A stretch of DNA of 64,000 nucleotides, from the NCBI RefSeq assembly GCF_013348805.1, contig NZ_CP054690.1, positions 1,674,001 through 1,738,000 of the forward strand, written 5' to 3'. The position numbers and the translations under genes are program-made. This DNA is from Rhodococcus sp. W8901 (GTDB taxonomy: Bacteria > Actinomycetota > Actinomycetes > Mycobacteriales > Mycobacteriaceae). Below the pieces are notes generated by a model. The model was not told where the DNA came from. It made no database searches and saw only the letters and a program-made list of their open reading frames with translations. This document shows, in pieces, positions 53,769-63,787 of this stretch. Within the stretch, counting starts at the first letter, position 1; the number at the start of each line of letters is the position of its first letter.

Positions 53769-54382
53769 CCATGTCCAAGGGCGCGCAGCGGCAGGCCGAG
53801 CTGCTCGACGCCGCCGAACGTGTGCTCACCACGCGGGGCAATGCGAACGCCGCGCTGCGGGACTTCGCCGCGGAGGCCGGGGTGCGGATCGGCCACCTGC
53901 AGCACTACTTTCCCACCCGCGCCGACCTGATCAGGGCGGTGCTCGACCGTGCACTCGATCGTTCGCTGGCGCGCCTGTCCGCCGCCACGGGGCAGCCGGT
54001 CGGCGGCGGTGACGCGAGAACCGTGACACGCGAGGACACCACGCGGATGCTCCGGGTGCTCCTGTCCGAGCAGGACGACCCGGCCTGTCTACGGCTGTTT
54101 CGGGAAATCTGGGCGATCGCCGGGGGGGACGAGCAGACCGCGGCGGTGGTGCGCGCCTTCTATCGCACGTACGTCGGACACGTCGCCGACCTGATTGCAT
54201 GTGCCCGGCCGGCGTTGCCCGCGAATCGGCGAACAGCGTTGGCGGAGAACGTTGTCAGCCTCCTCGAAGGATCCGCCGTCGTGCGTTCGGAGATCGGGGT
54301 GCGGCGGACGAAAGCGGGAGACGTCGAGATGGTTCGAGCCGCGGTGATGCTGATCCACGGCGACGGAGGCCGCCCGGCGTGA
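53765..54382 (+). CDS. TetR-family transcriptional regulator
   Basis: A 205-residue repressor. ALRDFAAEAGVRIGHLQHYF followed by PTRADLIRAV is the helix-turn-helix; the C-terminal domain (about residues 70-200) is TetR_C-like (BetI-like). Overlaps the gene upstream and ends inside a hairpin terminator. Its operator may be the palindrome at 52691. Confidence 0.88.
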   Translation: MTMSKGAQRQAELLDAAERVLTTRGNANAALRDFAAEAGVRIGHLQHYFPTRADLIRAVLDRALDRSLARLSAATGQPVGGGDARTVTREDTTRMLRVLLSEQDDPACLRLFREIWAIAGGDEQTAAVVRAFYRTYVGHVADLIACARPALPANRRTALAENVVSLLEGSAVVRSEIGVRRTKAGDVEMVRAAVMLIHGDGGRPA

Positions 54383-54397
54383 CCGCCGGGCGGCCTC
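54366..54397. terminator. Bidirectional hairpin between TetR and FAD enzyme
   Basis: GAGGCCGCCCGGCG and CGCCGGGCGGCCTC around a 4-nt loop; it overlaps the last codons of the TetR gene. Confidence 0.8.
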
Positions 54398-54412
54398 CCC
54401 GTCGTCCGACTG

Positions 54413-55882
54413 TCAGCCCTTGGCCGCGCTGATCCCGGCCCGACGGCCGAAGAAGCTGCCGTCGCCCAGAGACGTGCCGCTCGCGTAGCCCCACGCACAG
54501 ACACCGGCGGTGCAGCGTCCGGCCGCGAAGAGCCCCGGGATGGGATCGCCCGACACGTGCAGCACCTCCGAGTTGGTGTTCGTGCGCAGGCCGCCGAGCG
54601 TGAAACCCGCGGTGAAGTTGCGCAGGTCCAGTGCAGCGATCGGCGAACCGATGGGCTTGACCCACTCGGGCTTCTTACCGAGGACCGGGTCCTGACCGTT
54701 CTCGGCGTGCTTGTTGTAGACCTCGACCGTCGACTGCAGGGTGCCCTCCGGCAAGCCCATCTCGGACTCGAGTTCCTCCACCGTCTCGGCCACCCACTTG
54801 GGCTGGAAGCGGAAGAACGGTGTGGACGACGGCGTCGTCTTCGCCTCCTCGTACGCGTCCTCGTCGATGATCAGGTACGCCTGATTGTCGTTCTGCAGCA
54901 ACGTGAGCTGACCGATGCGGCCCGGGTAGGTGTCCTCGTTGACGTAACGCTGGCCGCGGCCGTTGACGAGGATGCCCCGCACCATCATCTGCGGGTCGCC
55001 GAAGAACGCGACCTCCGTGGCGTCCATGTGCGCCAGGTCGGCGCCGAGGGCCTGCGCCATGCGGATCGAGCGGCCGTCGTGCTCCTCGATCGCGGCGCCG
55101 GGACGCCCGATCAGCCGCGGTGCGAACGCCTCGACCATGTCCTTGTTGTACGCGAAGCTGCCGGTCGCGAGGACGACACCCTTGCGCGCGCGGACCACGA
55201 CATCCTTGCCGTACTGCTTGGCCTGCACACCCACGACGCGGCCGGAGGCGTCGGTGATCAGCGTCTGTACCCGCATGTCGTACTGGGCGCGGACGCCGAG
55301 CTTCTCCGCGGTCTCCACGAGCGGCTTCATCAGCATGTAGCCGCCGCCCTTCTCGCCCACCTTCTTGTCGGCCATCTGCGGGACGTGCCCGCGCGGGGCC
55401 GGGGTGGCGATCGCGTTGAACGGCGCCGCGTTCTCGCCGCCGGAGTACATGAGTCCGTCGTCGAACGGCGTCTCCCAACCCGGCTGGCCGTAGAAGCTCT
55501 CCTTGAACGGGACGCCGCACTCGACCAGCCAGTTGTAGTGGTCGACGCTGCCCTCGCAGTAGTCGGTGATCTTGGCTTCGTCGGCGCCGGGCCCGAGGGC
55601 CGCCATCATGAACGTCTTCATGTTCTCGGGGGTGTCGTCGAACCCGAGTGCCTTCTGCAGCGGGGTGCCGCCGCCCATGTAGATGAACCCGCCGGCCAGC
55701 GACGCCGCGCCGCCCCAGCCGCCGGCCCGCTCCAGGACCAGGACTTCCGCACCGGCGCGGGCGGCCTCGACGGCGGCGCTGACGCCGGCGATGCCGTAGC
55801 CGGCGATCACGACGTCGGCCTCGTAGTCCCAGGTCTCGATGCTTTCGGCGGACAAGGGACGAACGGGGGTTGCCTCGGACAT
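54413..55882 (-). CDS. FAD-dependent dehydrogenase, ketosteroid-dehydrogenase/fumarate-reductase-like
   Basis: A 489-residue flavoprotein. VVIAGYGIAGVSAAVEAARA is the FAD motif and GWGGAASLAGGFIYMGGG a second cofactor region; GVVLATGSFAYNKDMVEAFA and TAGFTLGGLRTNTNSEVLHV are typical of the KstD/fumarate-reductase flavoprotein superfamily. The clear KstR-type box 29 bp upstream suggests control by the steroid-catabolism repressor, so a steroid-ring oxidation role is plausible (inference). KstD proper is about 510-560 residues, so this may be a distant relative. Confidence 0.8.
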   Translation of the reverse strand: MSEATPVRPLSAESIETWDYEADVVIAGYGIAGVSAAVEAARAGAEVLVLERAGGWGGAASLAGGFIYMGGGTPLQKALGFDDTPENMKTFMMAALGPGADEAKITDYCEGSVDHYNWLVECGVPFKESFYGQPGWETPFDDGLMYSGGENAAPFNAIATPAPRGHVPQMADKKVGEKGGGYMLMKPLVETAEKLGVRAQYDMRVQTLITDASGRVVGVQAKQYGKDVVVRARKGVVLATGSFAYNKDMVEAFAPRLIGRPGAAIEEHDGRSIRMAQALGADLAHMDATEVAFFGDPQMMVRGILVNGRGQRYVNEDTYPGRIGQLTLLQNDNQAYLIIDEDAYEEAKTTPSSTPFFRFQPKWVAETVEELESEMGLPEGTLQSTVEVYNKHAENGQDPVLGKKPEWVKPIGSPIAALDLRNFTAGFTLGGLRTNTNSEVLHVSGDPIPGLFAAGRCTAGVCAWGYASGTSLGDGSFFGRRAGISAAKG

Positions 55883-55910
55883 TGGGGTAGATCCTTTCGA
55901 CGCGCAACGG

Positions 55911-55924
55911 GTAGAACGTGTTCT
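55911..55924. promoter_or_regulatory. KstR-type operator
   Basis: TAGAACGTGTTCTA matches the KstR consensus TnnAACnnGTTnnA at every fixed position and is palindromic apart from its central GT. It sits 29 bp upstream of the flavoprotein start, overlapping the likely promoter on the minus strand. Confidence 0.65.
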
Positions 55925-55973
55925 ATAAATTAGTATCCGCGCCGAGGACGGTCGCCGTGCCCGAATCGCCGGA

Positions 55974-56390
55974 CTATCCGTCTCGCTGCTTCTCCGCCGC
56001 GCGTGCCGCCTTCCTCCGGTCGGCCTTGACCGAGATCAACGCGTTGTTCAGCCCGGTGCCGAGGGGCCAGCCCACGTAGTGACAGAGGAAGATCGCGGCC
56101 TCCTCCACCTGCTGCTCGGTCAGCTCCTCGTTGTGGAGGGCGGCGTTGATCTGGATCTTCGCGACGTCGCTCTGGCCCTGCGCCGCGATCGCGCCGAGGA
56201 GGAGCAGGCGCCGGTCGCGGATGCTCAGCCCGGGCCGGGTCCAGATGTCGGCGAACAGGTGGTCCGCGGTGACGGCGAAGAAGTCGCCGGGCACGTCCGA
56301 CGGCATCTCCCAGCCGTACACCTGGTTCATCATCGCGACTCCCCGCGCGCGAGTCTCCGCCGCGGCCGCGTCGCCGTTCGGGTGGGTCAT
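55974..56390 (-). CDS. Carboxymuconolactone-decarboxylase family protein
   Basis: A 138-residue all-alpha protein. WTRPGLSIRDRRLLLLGAIA and ALHNEELTEQQVEEAAIFLC, then HYVGWP, match the CMD family. The position equals that of Rv0771 in M. tuberculosis, at the end of the aldehyde dehydrogenase arm. It lacks the CxxC of AhpD enzymes. ATG at 56390; its start overlaps the neighbour's stop by 4 bp. Confidence 0.85.
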   Translation of the reverse strand: MTHPNGDAAAAETRARGVAMMNQVYGWEMPSDVPGDFFAVTADHLFADIWTRPGLSIRDRRLLLLGAIAAQGQSDVAKIQINAALHNEELTEQQVEEAAIFLCHYVGWPLGTGLNNALISVKADRRKAARAAEKQRDG

Positions 56391-57289
56391 GCGTGCTCCT
56401 TCTGATCGGGGGTGGAATGGTCCGCGGCGGCCCCGGTGCCGACGCCCAGTCCCGGGCCGAGTCCGGTCAGGGCGCGCCGGGCGAGGGGCAGGTCCACGTC
56501 GAAGCGGTCGCCGAGGCCGAGCGCGAGCGCCAGGTCCTTCTCGCCGAGGTTGCGGACGTGGGAGAGGATCGAGAACCACGGGTCGTCGTCGGAGACGGGG
56601 GCCGTGGTGTCGCGCAGCATGATCGCGCCGGCGCCGCCGGTGATGGCGTCGGTGTGGCGCACCACCTTGCCCAGTGCCCGGATGTCCAGCCCGGCGGCCT
56701 CGGCCAGACGCTGGGCCTCGGATGCGGCGGTGAACGAGACGAAGTGCAACAGGTTGCGTGCCAGCTTCATCCGGGTGCCGGCACCCACCGGTCCCGCATG
56801 GATCACCAGTTCGGCGAAGTGGCCGAACGGCTCCCGCACCGACTCGAACGCGTCGTCGCTGCCGCCGACCATGACCGCCAGTCGTCCCTGCCGGGCCCCG
56901 GGAGCGCCCCCGCTGACGGGAGCGTCGACGAGGTCGACGCCACGTGCCCGGCAGGCGTCGGCGAGTTCGACAGCGGTCACGTCGCTGATGGTCGAGTGCA
57001 CGGCGATCACCGTGCCTGGGCGGGCGGTGGCCAGGATGCCGTCCGGCCCAGTGACGACGTCGCGGACCTGGGTGTCGTCGAGGACGGTCACCGAGATGAC
57101 CGTCGTCCGGTCGGCGACCTCGGCCGGCGTGGCCGCGGCGATCGCGCCGGCCGTGGTGAACGGTTCGAGTGCCTCGGCACGGGCATCGCACACGACGAGT
57201 GTGCCCGGCCGTTCGAGCAGGCGGGTCGCCATCGGCGCGCCCATATTGCCCAGGCCGATGTAACCGACGGTGGGAAGTGCGGTGCTCAC
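56387..57289 (-). CDS. 3-hydroxyisobutyrate-dehydrogenase-like NAD(P) oxidoreductase
   Basis: A 300-residue beta-hydroxyacid dehydrogenase. VGYIGLGNMGAPMATRLLER binds the cofactor, VDLVDAPVSGGAPGARQGRL the substrate, and GPVGAGTRMKLARNLL carries the catalytic Lys. Corresponds in position to Rv0770. GTG start at 57289 overlaps the SDR stop. Confidence 0.88.
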   Translation of the reverse strand: MSTALPTVGYIGLGNMGAPMATRLLERPGTLVVCDARAEALEPFTTAGAIAAATPAEVADRTTVISVTVLDDTQVRDVVTGPDGILATARPGTVIAVHSTISDVTAVELADACRARGVDLVDAPVSGGAPGARQGRLAVMVGGSDDAFESVREPFGHFAELVIHAGPVGAGTRMKLARNLLHFVSFTAASEAQRLAEAAGLDIRALGKVVRHTDAITGGAGAIMLRDTTAPVSDDDPWFSILSHVRNLGEKDLALALGLGDRFDVDLPLARRALTGLGPGLGVGTGAAADHSTPDQKEHA

Positions 57290-58035
57290 GACCGGATCAC
57301 CTGCCCGCCGTCGACGTTGAAGATCTGGCCGGTGATCCAGCTCGCCTCGTCGGAGAGCAGGAACAGGCACATGCCCACCAGGTCGTCGGGGGTGCCCATG
57401 CGCTGCAAAGGAATCCGCTTGACCATGTCCGCGACGATGTTGCCGGGCGTGACGGTGCGGGTGGCCTCGGTATCGATCGGACCGGGTGCGATGGCGTTGA
57501 TCCGGATGTTGGACCAGCCCAGCTCGAACGCGAGCTGCTGCGTGAGACCGTTGATGCCGACCTTCGCCAGCCCGTAGAAGTTGGAGTACACCCAGGCGGC
57601 GGAGGACGACTGGTTGACGATGGAGCCGCCGCTCGCCCGCATGTGTGGCACGACGGCCCGGCACACGTTCAGTGCGCCGTCCATGTTCACGCTCATGAAC
57701 TTCTTGTAGTAGTCCCACGGCACCGTCAGCAGCGAATCGAGCTTCATGCCGCCGTAGATCGCGGCGTTGTTGACGAGATGGTCGATGCGGCCGAACTTCT
57801 CGATCGTGAACGAGGCCAGCTCGAGCGCCGAATCCGGCTCGGCCACATCCACTTCCTTGAACACCGCCGATCCGCCGTCCGAGGAAATCTGTTTGGCGAC
57901 GGTCTCGCCGAGCTCGCGGTTGAGGTCGGCGACGACCACGTCGGCACCCTCGGAGGCCAGTGCGCGGGCGTAGCTTTCGCCGATGCCCTGCGCGGCGCCG
58001 GTGACGATGGCGGTGCGTCCGTCGAAACGTCCCAT
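57286..58035 (-). CDS. SDR oxidoreductase
   Basis: A 249-residue classical SDR: AIVTGAAQGIGESYARALAS, NNAAIYGG, a serine/tyrosine/lysine triad (NQSSSAAWVYSNFYGLAK), and WITGQIFNVDGGQVIRS. Corresponds in position to Rv0769. Operon partner of the aldehyde dehydrogenase, 26 bp upstream. Confidence 0.9.
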   Translation of the reverse strand: MGRFDGRTAIVTGAAQGIGESYARALASEGADVVVADLNRELGETVAKQISSDGGSAVFKEVDVAEPDSALELASFTIEKFGRIDHLVNNAAIYGGMKLDSLLTVPWDYYKKFMSVNMDGALNVCRAVVPHMRASGGSIVNQSSSAAWVYSNFYGLAKVGINGLTQQLAFELGWSNIRINAIAPGPIDTEATRTVTPGNIVADMVKRIPLQRMGTPDDLVGMCLFLLSDEASWITGQIFNVDGGQVIRS

Positions 58036-58061
58036 GTCCGTTCTCCTTACGTCGACTCGCT

Positions 58062-59534
58062 CTATGCCGTTGCGGGTTCCGCGACGAGCTTGGTCTCCAG
58101 GTACTCCTCGAATCCGGCCACACCCATCTCGCGGCCGATACCGGACTGCTTGTACCCGCCGAACGGTGCGTCGGCGGCGTACCAGACGCCGCCGTTGACA
58201 GCGAGGGTGCCGGTGCGCACGCCCGCAACAACTCGGTCGACACGTCCTCTGTCGGTGCCCCACACCGAGCCGGACAGCCCGTAGGGGGAGTCGTTCGCGA
58301 TGCGCACGGCGTCGTCGTCGCCGTCGTGGGGGAGGATCACCAGGACCGGCCCGAAGATCTCCTCCTGAGCCACCCGCGAGGAGTTGTCCAGCCCGGAGAT
58401 CAGGGTGGGTTCGACGAAGAATCCGCGCTCGTGCTCGGCGGGCCGGCCGCCACCGACGACGATCGTCCCGCCCTCCTCGACGGCCAGCTCGAGGTAGCTC
58501 TCCACACGGGCGCGCTGGCGCGCGGAGATCAGTGGTCCGCAGACGGTTCCCTGCGCGGCCGGGTTGCCGGGACGGATCCTCGACATCGTCTTGGCGGTGG
58601 CGGCGACGGCCTCGTCGTAGCGTTCGCGCGGCACCAGCAGCCGGGTGGTGATCGCACAGCCCTGGCCGGCATGGGTACAGACGGTGAACGCGGCGACCGC
58701 GCACGCCGCGGCCAGGTCGGCGTCGTCGAGGACGACGAACGCGGACTTGCCGCCGAGCTCGAGGAAGACCTTCTTGAGGGTCTCCGCCGCCGCGGCCATG
58801 ACCGCCTTGCCCGTCGCCGTGGAGCCGGTGAACGAGATCAGGTCCACCCGCGGGTCCCGAGAGAGCTGGGCGCCGAGCCGGTGGTCGGTGGAGGTGACGA
58901 TGTTGACCACGCCGGCCGGGATGTCGGTCTCCTCGGCGATCACCGTGCCGACCAGCGCCGCACACCACGGGGTGTCGGGCGCGGGCTTGAGCACCAAGGT
59001 GTTGCCCGCGGCCAGGGCGGGGCCGATCTTCGCGAAGTTGATCTGGTGCGGGAAGTTCCACGGGGTGATCGCGCCGACGACGCCGATCGCCTCCTTGAGG
59101 AGCCGACGATGGGTCCGGATGCCCATCGGCGACGCCACCCCGAGATCGGTTTCCCAGCAATAGGACTCGGCCAGGTCCGCGAAGTACCCCAGGTCGGCGA
59201 TCGGACCTTCCAACTGGGGGCCCGCGGTGAGCATCGTGGGTGCACCGACCTCGGCGACGGTGATCTCGCGGAGTTCCTCGACGTGCGACTGCAGGGCGTC
59301 GCGCAGTTGCCGCAGACACCGCGCGCGAAAGGCGTGATCGCGGGACCACGTGGTGTCGTCGAACGCGTGTCGCGCCGCCGCGATGGCCGCGTCCATATCG
59401 GATTCGGTGCCCTCGGCCGCGTGTCCCAGGACCTCTTCGGTCGCGGGATCGATCACGTCGAACACGCCGCCCGCGCCGGGGACGAGCTTGCCGTCGGTAA
59501 GAAGCGCGGAACTGTCGGTAGGTCGAAGTGTCAT
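58062..59534 (-). CDS. NAD(P)-dependent aldehyde dehydrogenase
   Basis: A 490-residue aldehyde dehydrogenase. PWNFPHQINFAKIGPALAAG and FTGSTATGKAVM bind the cofactor, LELGGKSAFVVLDD carries the catalytic Glu and GQGCAITTRLLVP the nucleophilic Cys. Corresponds to Rv0768 (aldA) in gene order. It is the first gene of a four-gene operon, divergent from a TetR gene across a promoter with repeated operator motifs. Confidence 0.93.
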   Translation of the reverse strand: MTLRPTDSSALLTDGKLVPGAGGVFDVIDPATEEVLGHAAEGTESDMDAAIAAARHAFDDTTWSRDHAFRARCLRQLRDALQSHVEELREITVAEVGAPTMLTAGPQLEGPIADLGYFADLAESYCWETDLGVASPMGIRTHRRLLKEAIGVVGAITPWNFPHQINFAKIGPALAAGNTLVLKPAPDTPWCAALVGTVIAEETDIPAGVVNIVTSTDHRLGAQLSRDPRVDLISFTGSTATGKAVMAAAAETLKKVFLELGGKSAFVVLDDADLAAACAVAAFTVCTHAGQGCAITTRLLVPRERYDEAVAATAKTMSRIRPGNPAAQGTVCGPLISARQRARVESYLELAVEEGGTIVVGGGRPAEHERGFFVEPTLISGLDNSSRVAQEEIFGPVLVILPHDGDDDAVRIANDSPYGLSGSVWGTDRGRVDRVVAGVRTGTLAVNGGVWYAADAPFGGYKQSGIGREMGVAGFEEYLETKLVAEPATA

Positions 59535-59564
59535 GAGGGTGCCACTCCTGCTGTCGTCGCGAGC

Positions 59565-59625
59565 TGTCTGGACATGTGTCTGGACGCTAGTACGGGAAGG
59601 TAGTAATGTCCAGACATGTGTCCAG
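59565..59625. promoter_or_regulatory. Paired operator in the ALDH/TetR divergent promoter
   Basis: TGTCTGGACATGTGTCTGGAC (in two overlapping halves, 59565-59585) and GTCCAGACATGTGTCCAG (59608-59625) share CTGGAC/GTCCAG ends and an ACATG core in opposite orientation. The second covers the annotated TetR start codon. Confidence 0.6.
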
Positions 59626-60190
59626 TTATGTGCACTTCGAATCGACACGCCGTCGCCTCAGTGAACGGCAGGCCGACACGGTCGACCGCCTCACCGCGTC
59701 GGCGGTCGCGGTGCTGCACGAGGAGGGGTTCGCGGGACTCACGGTCCGCGCGGTGGCGTCGAGGGCCGGGGTGGCGCCGGCCACGGCCTACACGTACTTC
59801 TCCTCCAAGGAACATCTTGTCGCAGAGGTGTTCTGGCGGCGTTTGGCGCAGGCGCCGGAGCCCGACCCGGTCGACGGCGGTCGCATCGATCGGGTCGTCG
59901 CGGTGCTGCGCGGGATCGCACTGCTGATGGTCGACGAACCCGCACTGGCCGGCGCCGTGACCAGCGCGCTGCTCGGCCGGGACCCGGACGTGGAACATCT
60001 GCGGACCCGTATCGGAATCGAGATCCGTCGGCGCCTCGGCGACGCCCTCGGTCCGGGTCCCGATCCCGATCTGGTGGAGACGCTCGAACTTCTCTACTCG
60101 GGGGCGCTCGTGCACGCCGGCATGGGATACGGCTCCTACCAACGACTTGCCGATCGACTCGAAACTTCCGTCAAGCTGATCCTGGAGTGA
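59606..60190 (+). CDS. TetR-family transcriptional regulator (Rv0767c-type)
   Basis: A 194-residue repressor: TVRAVASRAGVAPATAYTYF followed by SSKEHLVAEV is the recognition unit. It is in the position of Rv0767c. The ATG at 59606 lies inside the second operator, so the true start may be GTG at 59630 (186 residues). It probably represses itself with the P450 operon and the divergent aldehyde dehydrogenase operon. Confidence 0.88.
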   Translation: MSRHVSSYVHFESTRRRLSERQADTVDRLTASAVAVLHEEGFAGLTVRAVASRAGVAPATAYTYFSSKEHLVAEVFWRRLAQAPEPDPVDGGRIDRVVAVLRGIALLMVDEPALAGAVTSALLGRDPDVEHLRTRIGIEIRRRLGDALGPGPDPDLVETLELLYSGALVHAGMGYGSYQRLADRLETSVKLILE

Positions 60191-60194
60191 CTCG

Positions 60195-61421
60195 ATGACC
60201 ACAGCGTCCACATCCGGGGCGTCACTCGACCCCGTGACGTTCAACCCGTACGACTACGACTTCCACAACGACCCGTATCGGGTCTACGCGCGACTGCGGG
60301 ACGAGCACCCGCTGTACCGCAACGTCGACATGTCCTTCTGGGCGCTGTCGCGCCACGCGGATGTGATGGCCGGTTTCCGTGACAGCAAACGTCTTTCGAG
60401 CGCGAACGGTGTCTCGCTGGACCCGGCCGCGTACGGGCCGCACGCGCACCGGACGATGTCGTTCCTCGCCATGGACGATCCGCGGCACATGCGGATGCGT
60501 CAGCTGGTCTCGCGTGGGTTCACACCGCGGCGTGTCGCCGAACTCGAGGGCCGGATAACGGAACTCACGCGCCAGTACCTCGAGCCCGCGCTCGATGCGG
60601 GGGAGTTCGACTGGATCTCCGAGTTCGCCGGCAAGCTACCGATGGACGTGATCTCGGAACTGATGGGCGTGCCGGAATCGGACCGCGCGGAACTGCGCCG
60701 GCTCGCCGACCTGGTCGTCCATCGCGAGGACGGCGTCCTCGACATCCCGCCCGCCGCGTTCGAGTCGTCGATCAAGCTGATCACCTACTACGTCGAGATG
60801 CTCGGGCAGCGGCGGCGGAACCGGGCCGACGACCTCACGTCGGCGCTCATCGACGCGGAGATCGACGGCGACAAGCTCACCGACGAGGAGATCATCGGGT
60901 TCATGTTCCTCATGGTGGTCGCCGGCAACGAGACCACCACCAAGCTCCTCGGCAACGCGCTGTACTGGGGTGCACGTCATCCGGACCAGGCGGCGGCGGT
61001 GCTGCGCGACCGCGCCCTCGCCCCGCAGTGGGTCGAGGAGACGCTGCGTTACGACACGTCGAGCCAGATCCTCGCGCGCACTGCGGCCGTCGACCTCGAG
61101 TTCCACGGGCAGACCATCCCGGCGGGCGACCGTGTTCTGCTGCTCGTCGGATCCGCCAATCGGGACTCCCGGGCGTTCGAGGACGCCGACGAGTTCCGCA
61201 TCTCCCGGGACAGCAGCAACAAGCTCGCCAGCTTCGGCAGCGGCACCCATTTCTGCCTGGGCGCGCATCTCGCGCGGCTCGAGGCCAACATCGCCCTGGC
61301 GAAGTTCGCCGACCGTGTCGAGGAGTTCGAGATCGACGAGTCCCGTTCGGTACGAGTCCATTCCACCAATGTTCGAGGATTTGCCTCTCTCCCCACGAAA
61401 GTGAAGGTGCGCAGTGCCTAG
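60195..61421 (+). CDS. Cytochrome P450, CYP123-like
   Basis: A 408-residue soluble P450. I-helix AGNETTT, K-helix ETLR, and heme loop FGSGTHFCLGAHLAR with the Cys ligand are all present. The position before an SDR and CYP51 equals cyp123 (Rv0766c) in M. tuberculosis. Electrons likely come via the ferredoxin at 63563. Substrate unknown. Confidence 0.9.
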   Translation: MTTASTSGASLDPVTFNPYDYDFHNDPYRVYARLRDEHPLYRNVDMSFWALSRHADVMAGFRDSKRLSSANGVSLDPAAYGPHAHRTMSFLAMDDPRHMRMRQLVSRGFTPRRVAELEGRITELTRQYLEPALDAGEFDWISEFAGKLPMDVISELMGVPESDRAELRRLADLVVHREDGVLDIPPAAFESSIKLITYYVEMLGQRRRNRADDLTSALIDAEIDGDKLTDEEIIGFMFLMVVAGNETTTKLLGNALYWGARHPDQAAAVLRDRALAPQWVEETLRYDTSSQILARTAAVDLEFHGQTIPAGDRVLLLVGSANRDSRAFEDADEFRISRDSSNKLASFGSGTHFCLGAHLARLEANIALAKFADRVEEFEIDESRSVRVHSTNVRGFASLPTKVKVRSA

Positions 61422-62195
61422 ATTCGAACCCCATCCGGAACGGCGACCGGCGTTGATAGCCGGCGCATCGTCGGGCATCGGGACCGCAACCGCCTACGCC
61501 CTCGCCGAACTCGGCCATCCGGTGGCGCTCGGTGCCCGCCGAACCGAACAGTGCGAGGAGATCGCGGACAAGATCCGAAGCAACGGTGACGAGGCGGTCG
61601 CGCTGCACCTCGACGTCACCGACACCGCCTCGGTGGACCGATTCGTCACCGGCGCCGAGGAGCGACTGGGCCCCGCCGAGATCGTGCTCTCCGGCGCCGG
61701 CGACCTGGTGTTCTCGGAGGCCCACGAGATGGATCCCGACAGCTTCCTCGCGCAGGTGAACGTCCACCTCGTCGGCGCCCAGCGGCTGGTCAACCGTGTG
61801 CTGCCGGGGATGATCGAGCGCCGTCGCGGCGACTTCGTCCTCATCGGATCCGACTGCGCCGACATGCCGCGGCCGGGGATGGGCGCCTACAACGCCGCCA
61901 AGACCGGGCTCGAAGCGATGGGGCGGCAGATGCGAATGGAACTCGAGGGCACCGGGGTTCGCGCCTCGATCGTGCGACCCGGACCGACCCTGACCGGGAT
62001 GGGCATGGACTCCACCCCCGAGGTCGTCGGGCCGATGCTCGAGGCCTGGTCCAAGTGGGGCTTCGCCCGCCACCCCTACTTCCTGCGGGCGTCGGACATC
62101 GCGGCGGCCGTCGTCGCCGTCGTGTCGACCCCGCGCGGTGCCCACATGGTGCTCGTCGAGGTCCAGCCCGAGGCGCCCCTGCGGAAGGACGACCA

Positions 62196-62199
<4 letters not shown>
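61414..62199 (+). CDS. SDR oxidoreductase (Rv0765c-type)
   Basis: A 261-residue SDR: ALIAGASSGIGTATAYALAE cofactor motif, YNAAK catalytic pair. The NNAG motif is replaced by LSGAGD. It overlaps the P450 stop by 8 bp and the CYP51 start by 4 bp, so the three are translationally coupled. Confidence 0.88.
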
Positions 62200-63784
<1,585 letters not shown>

Positions 63785-63787
63785 GAA

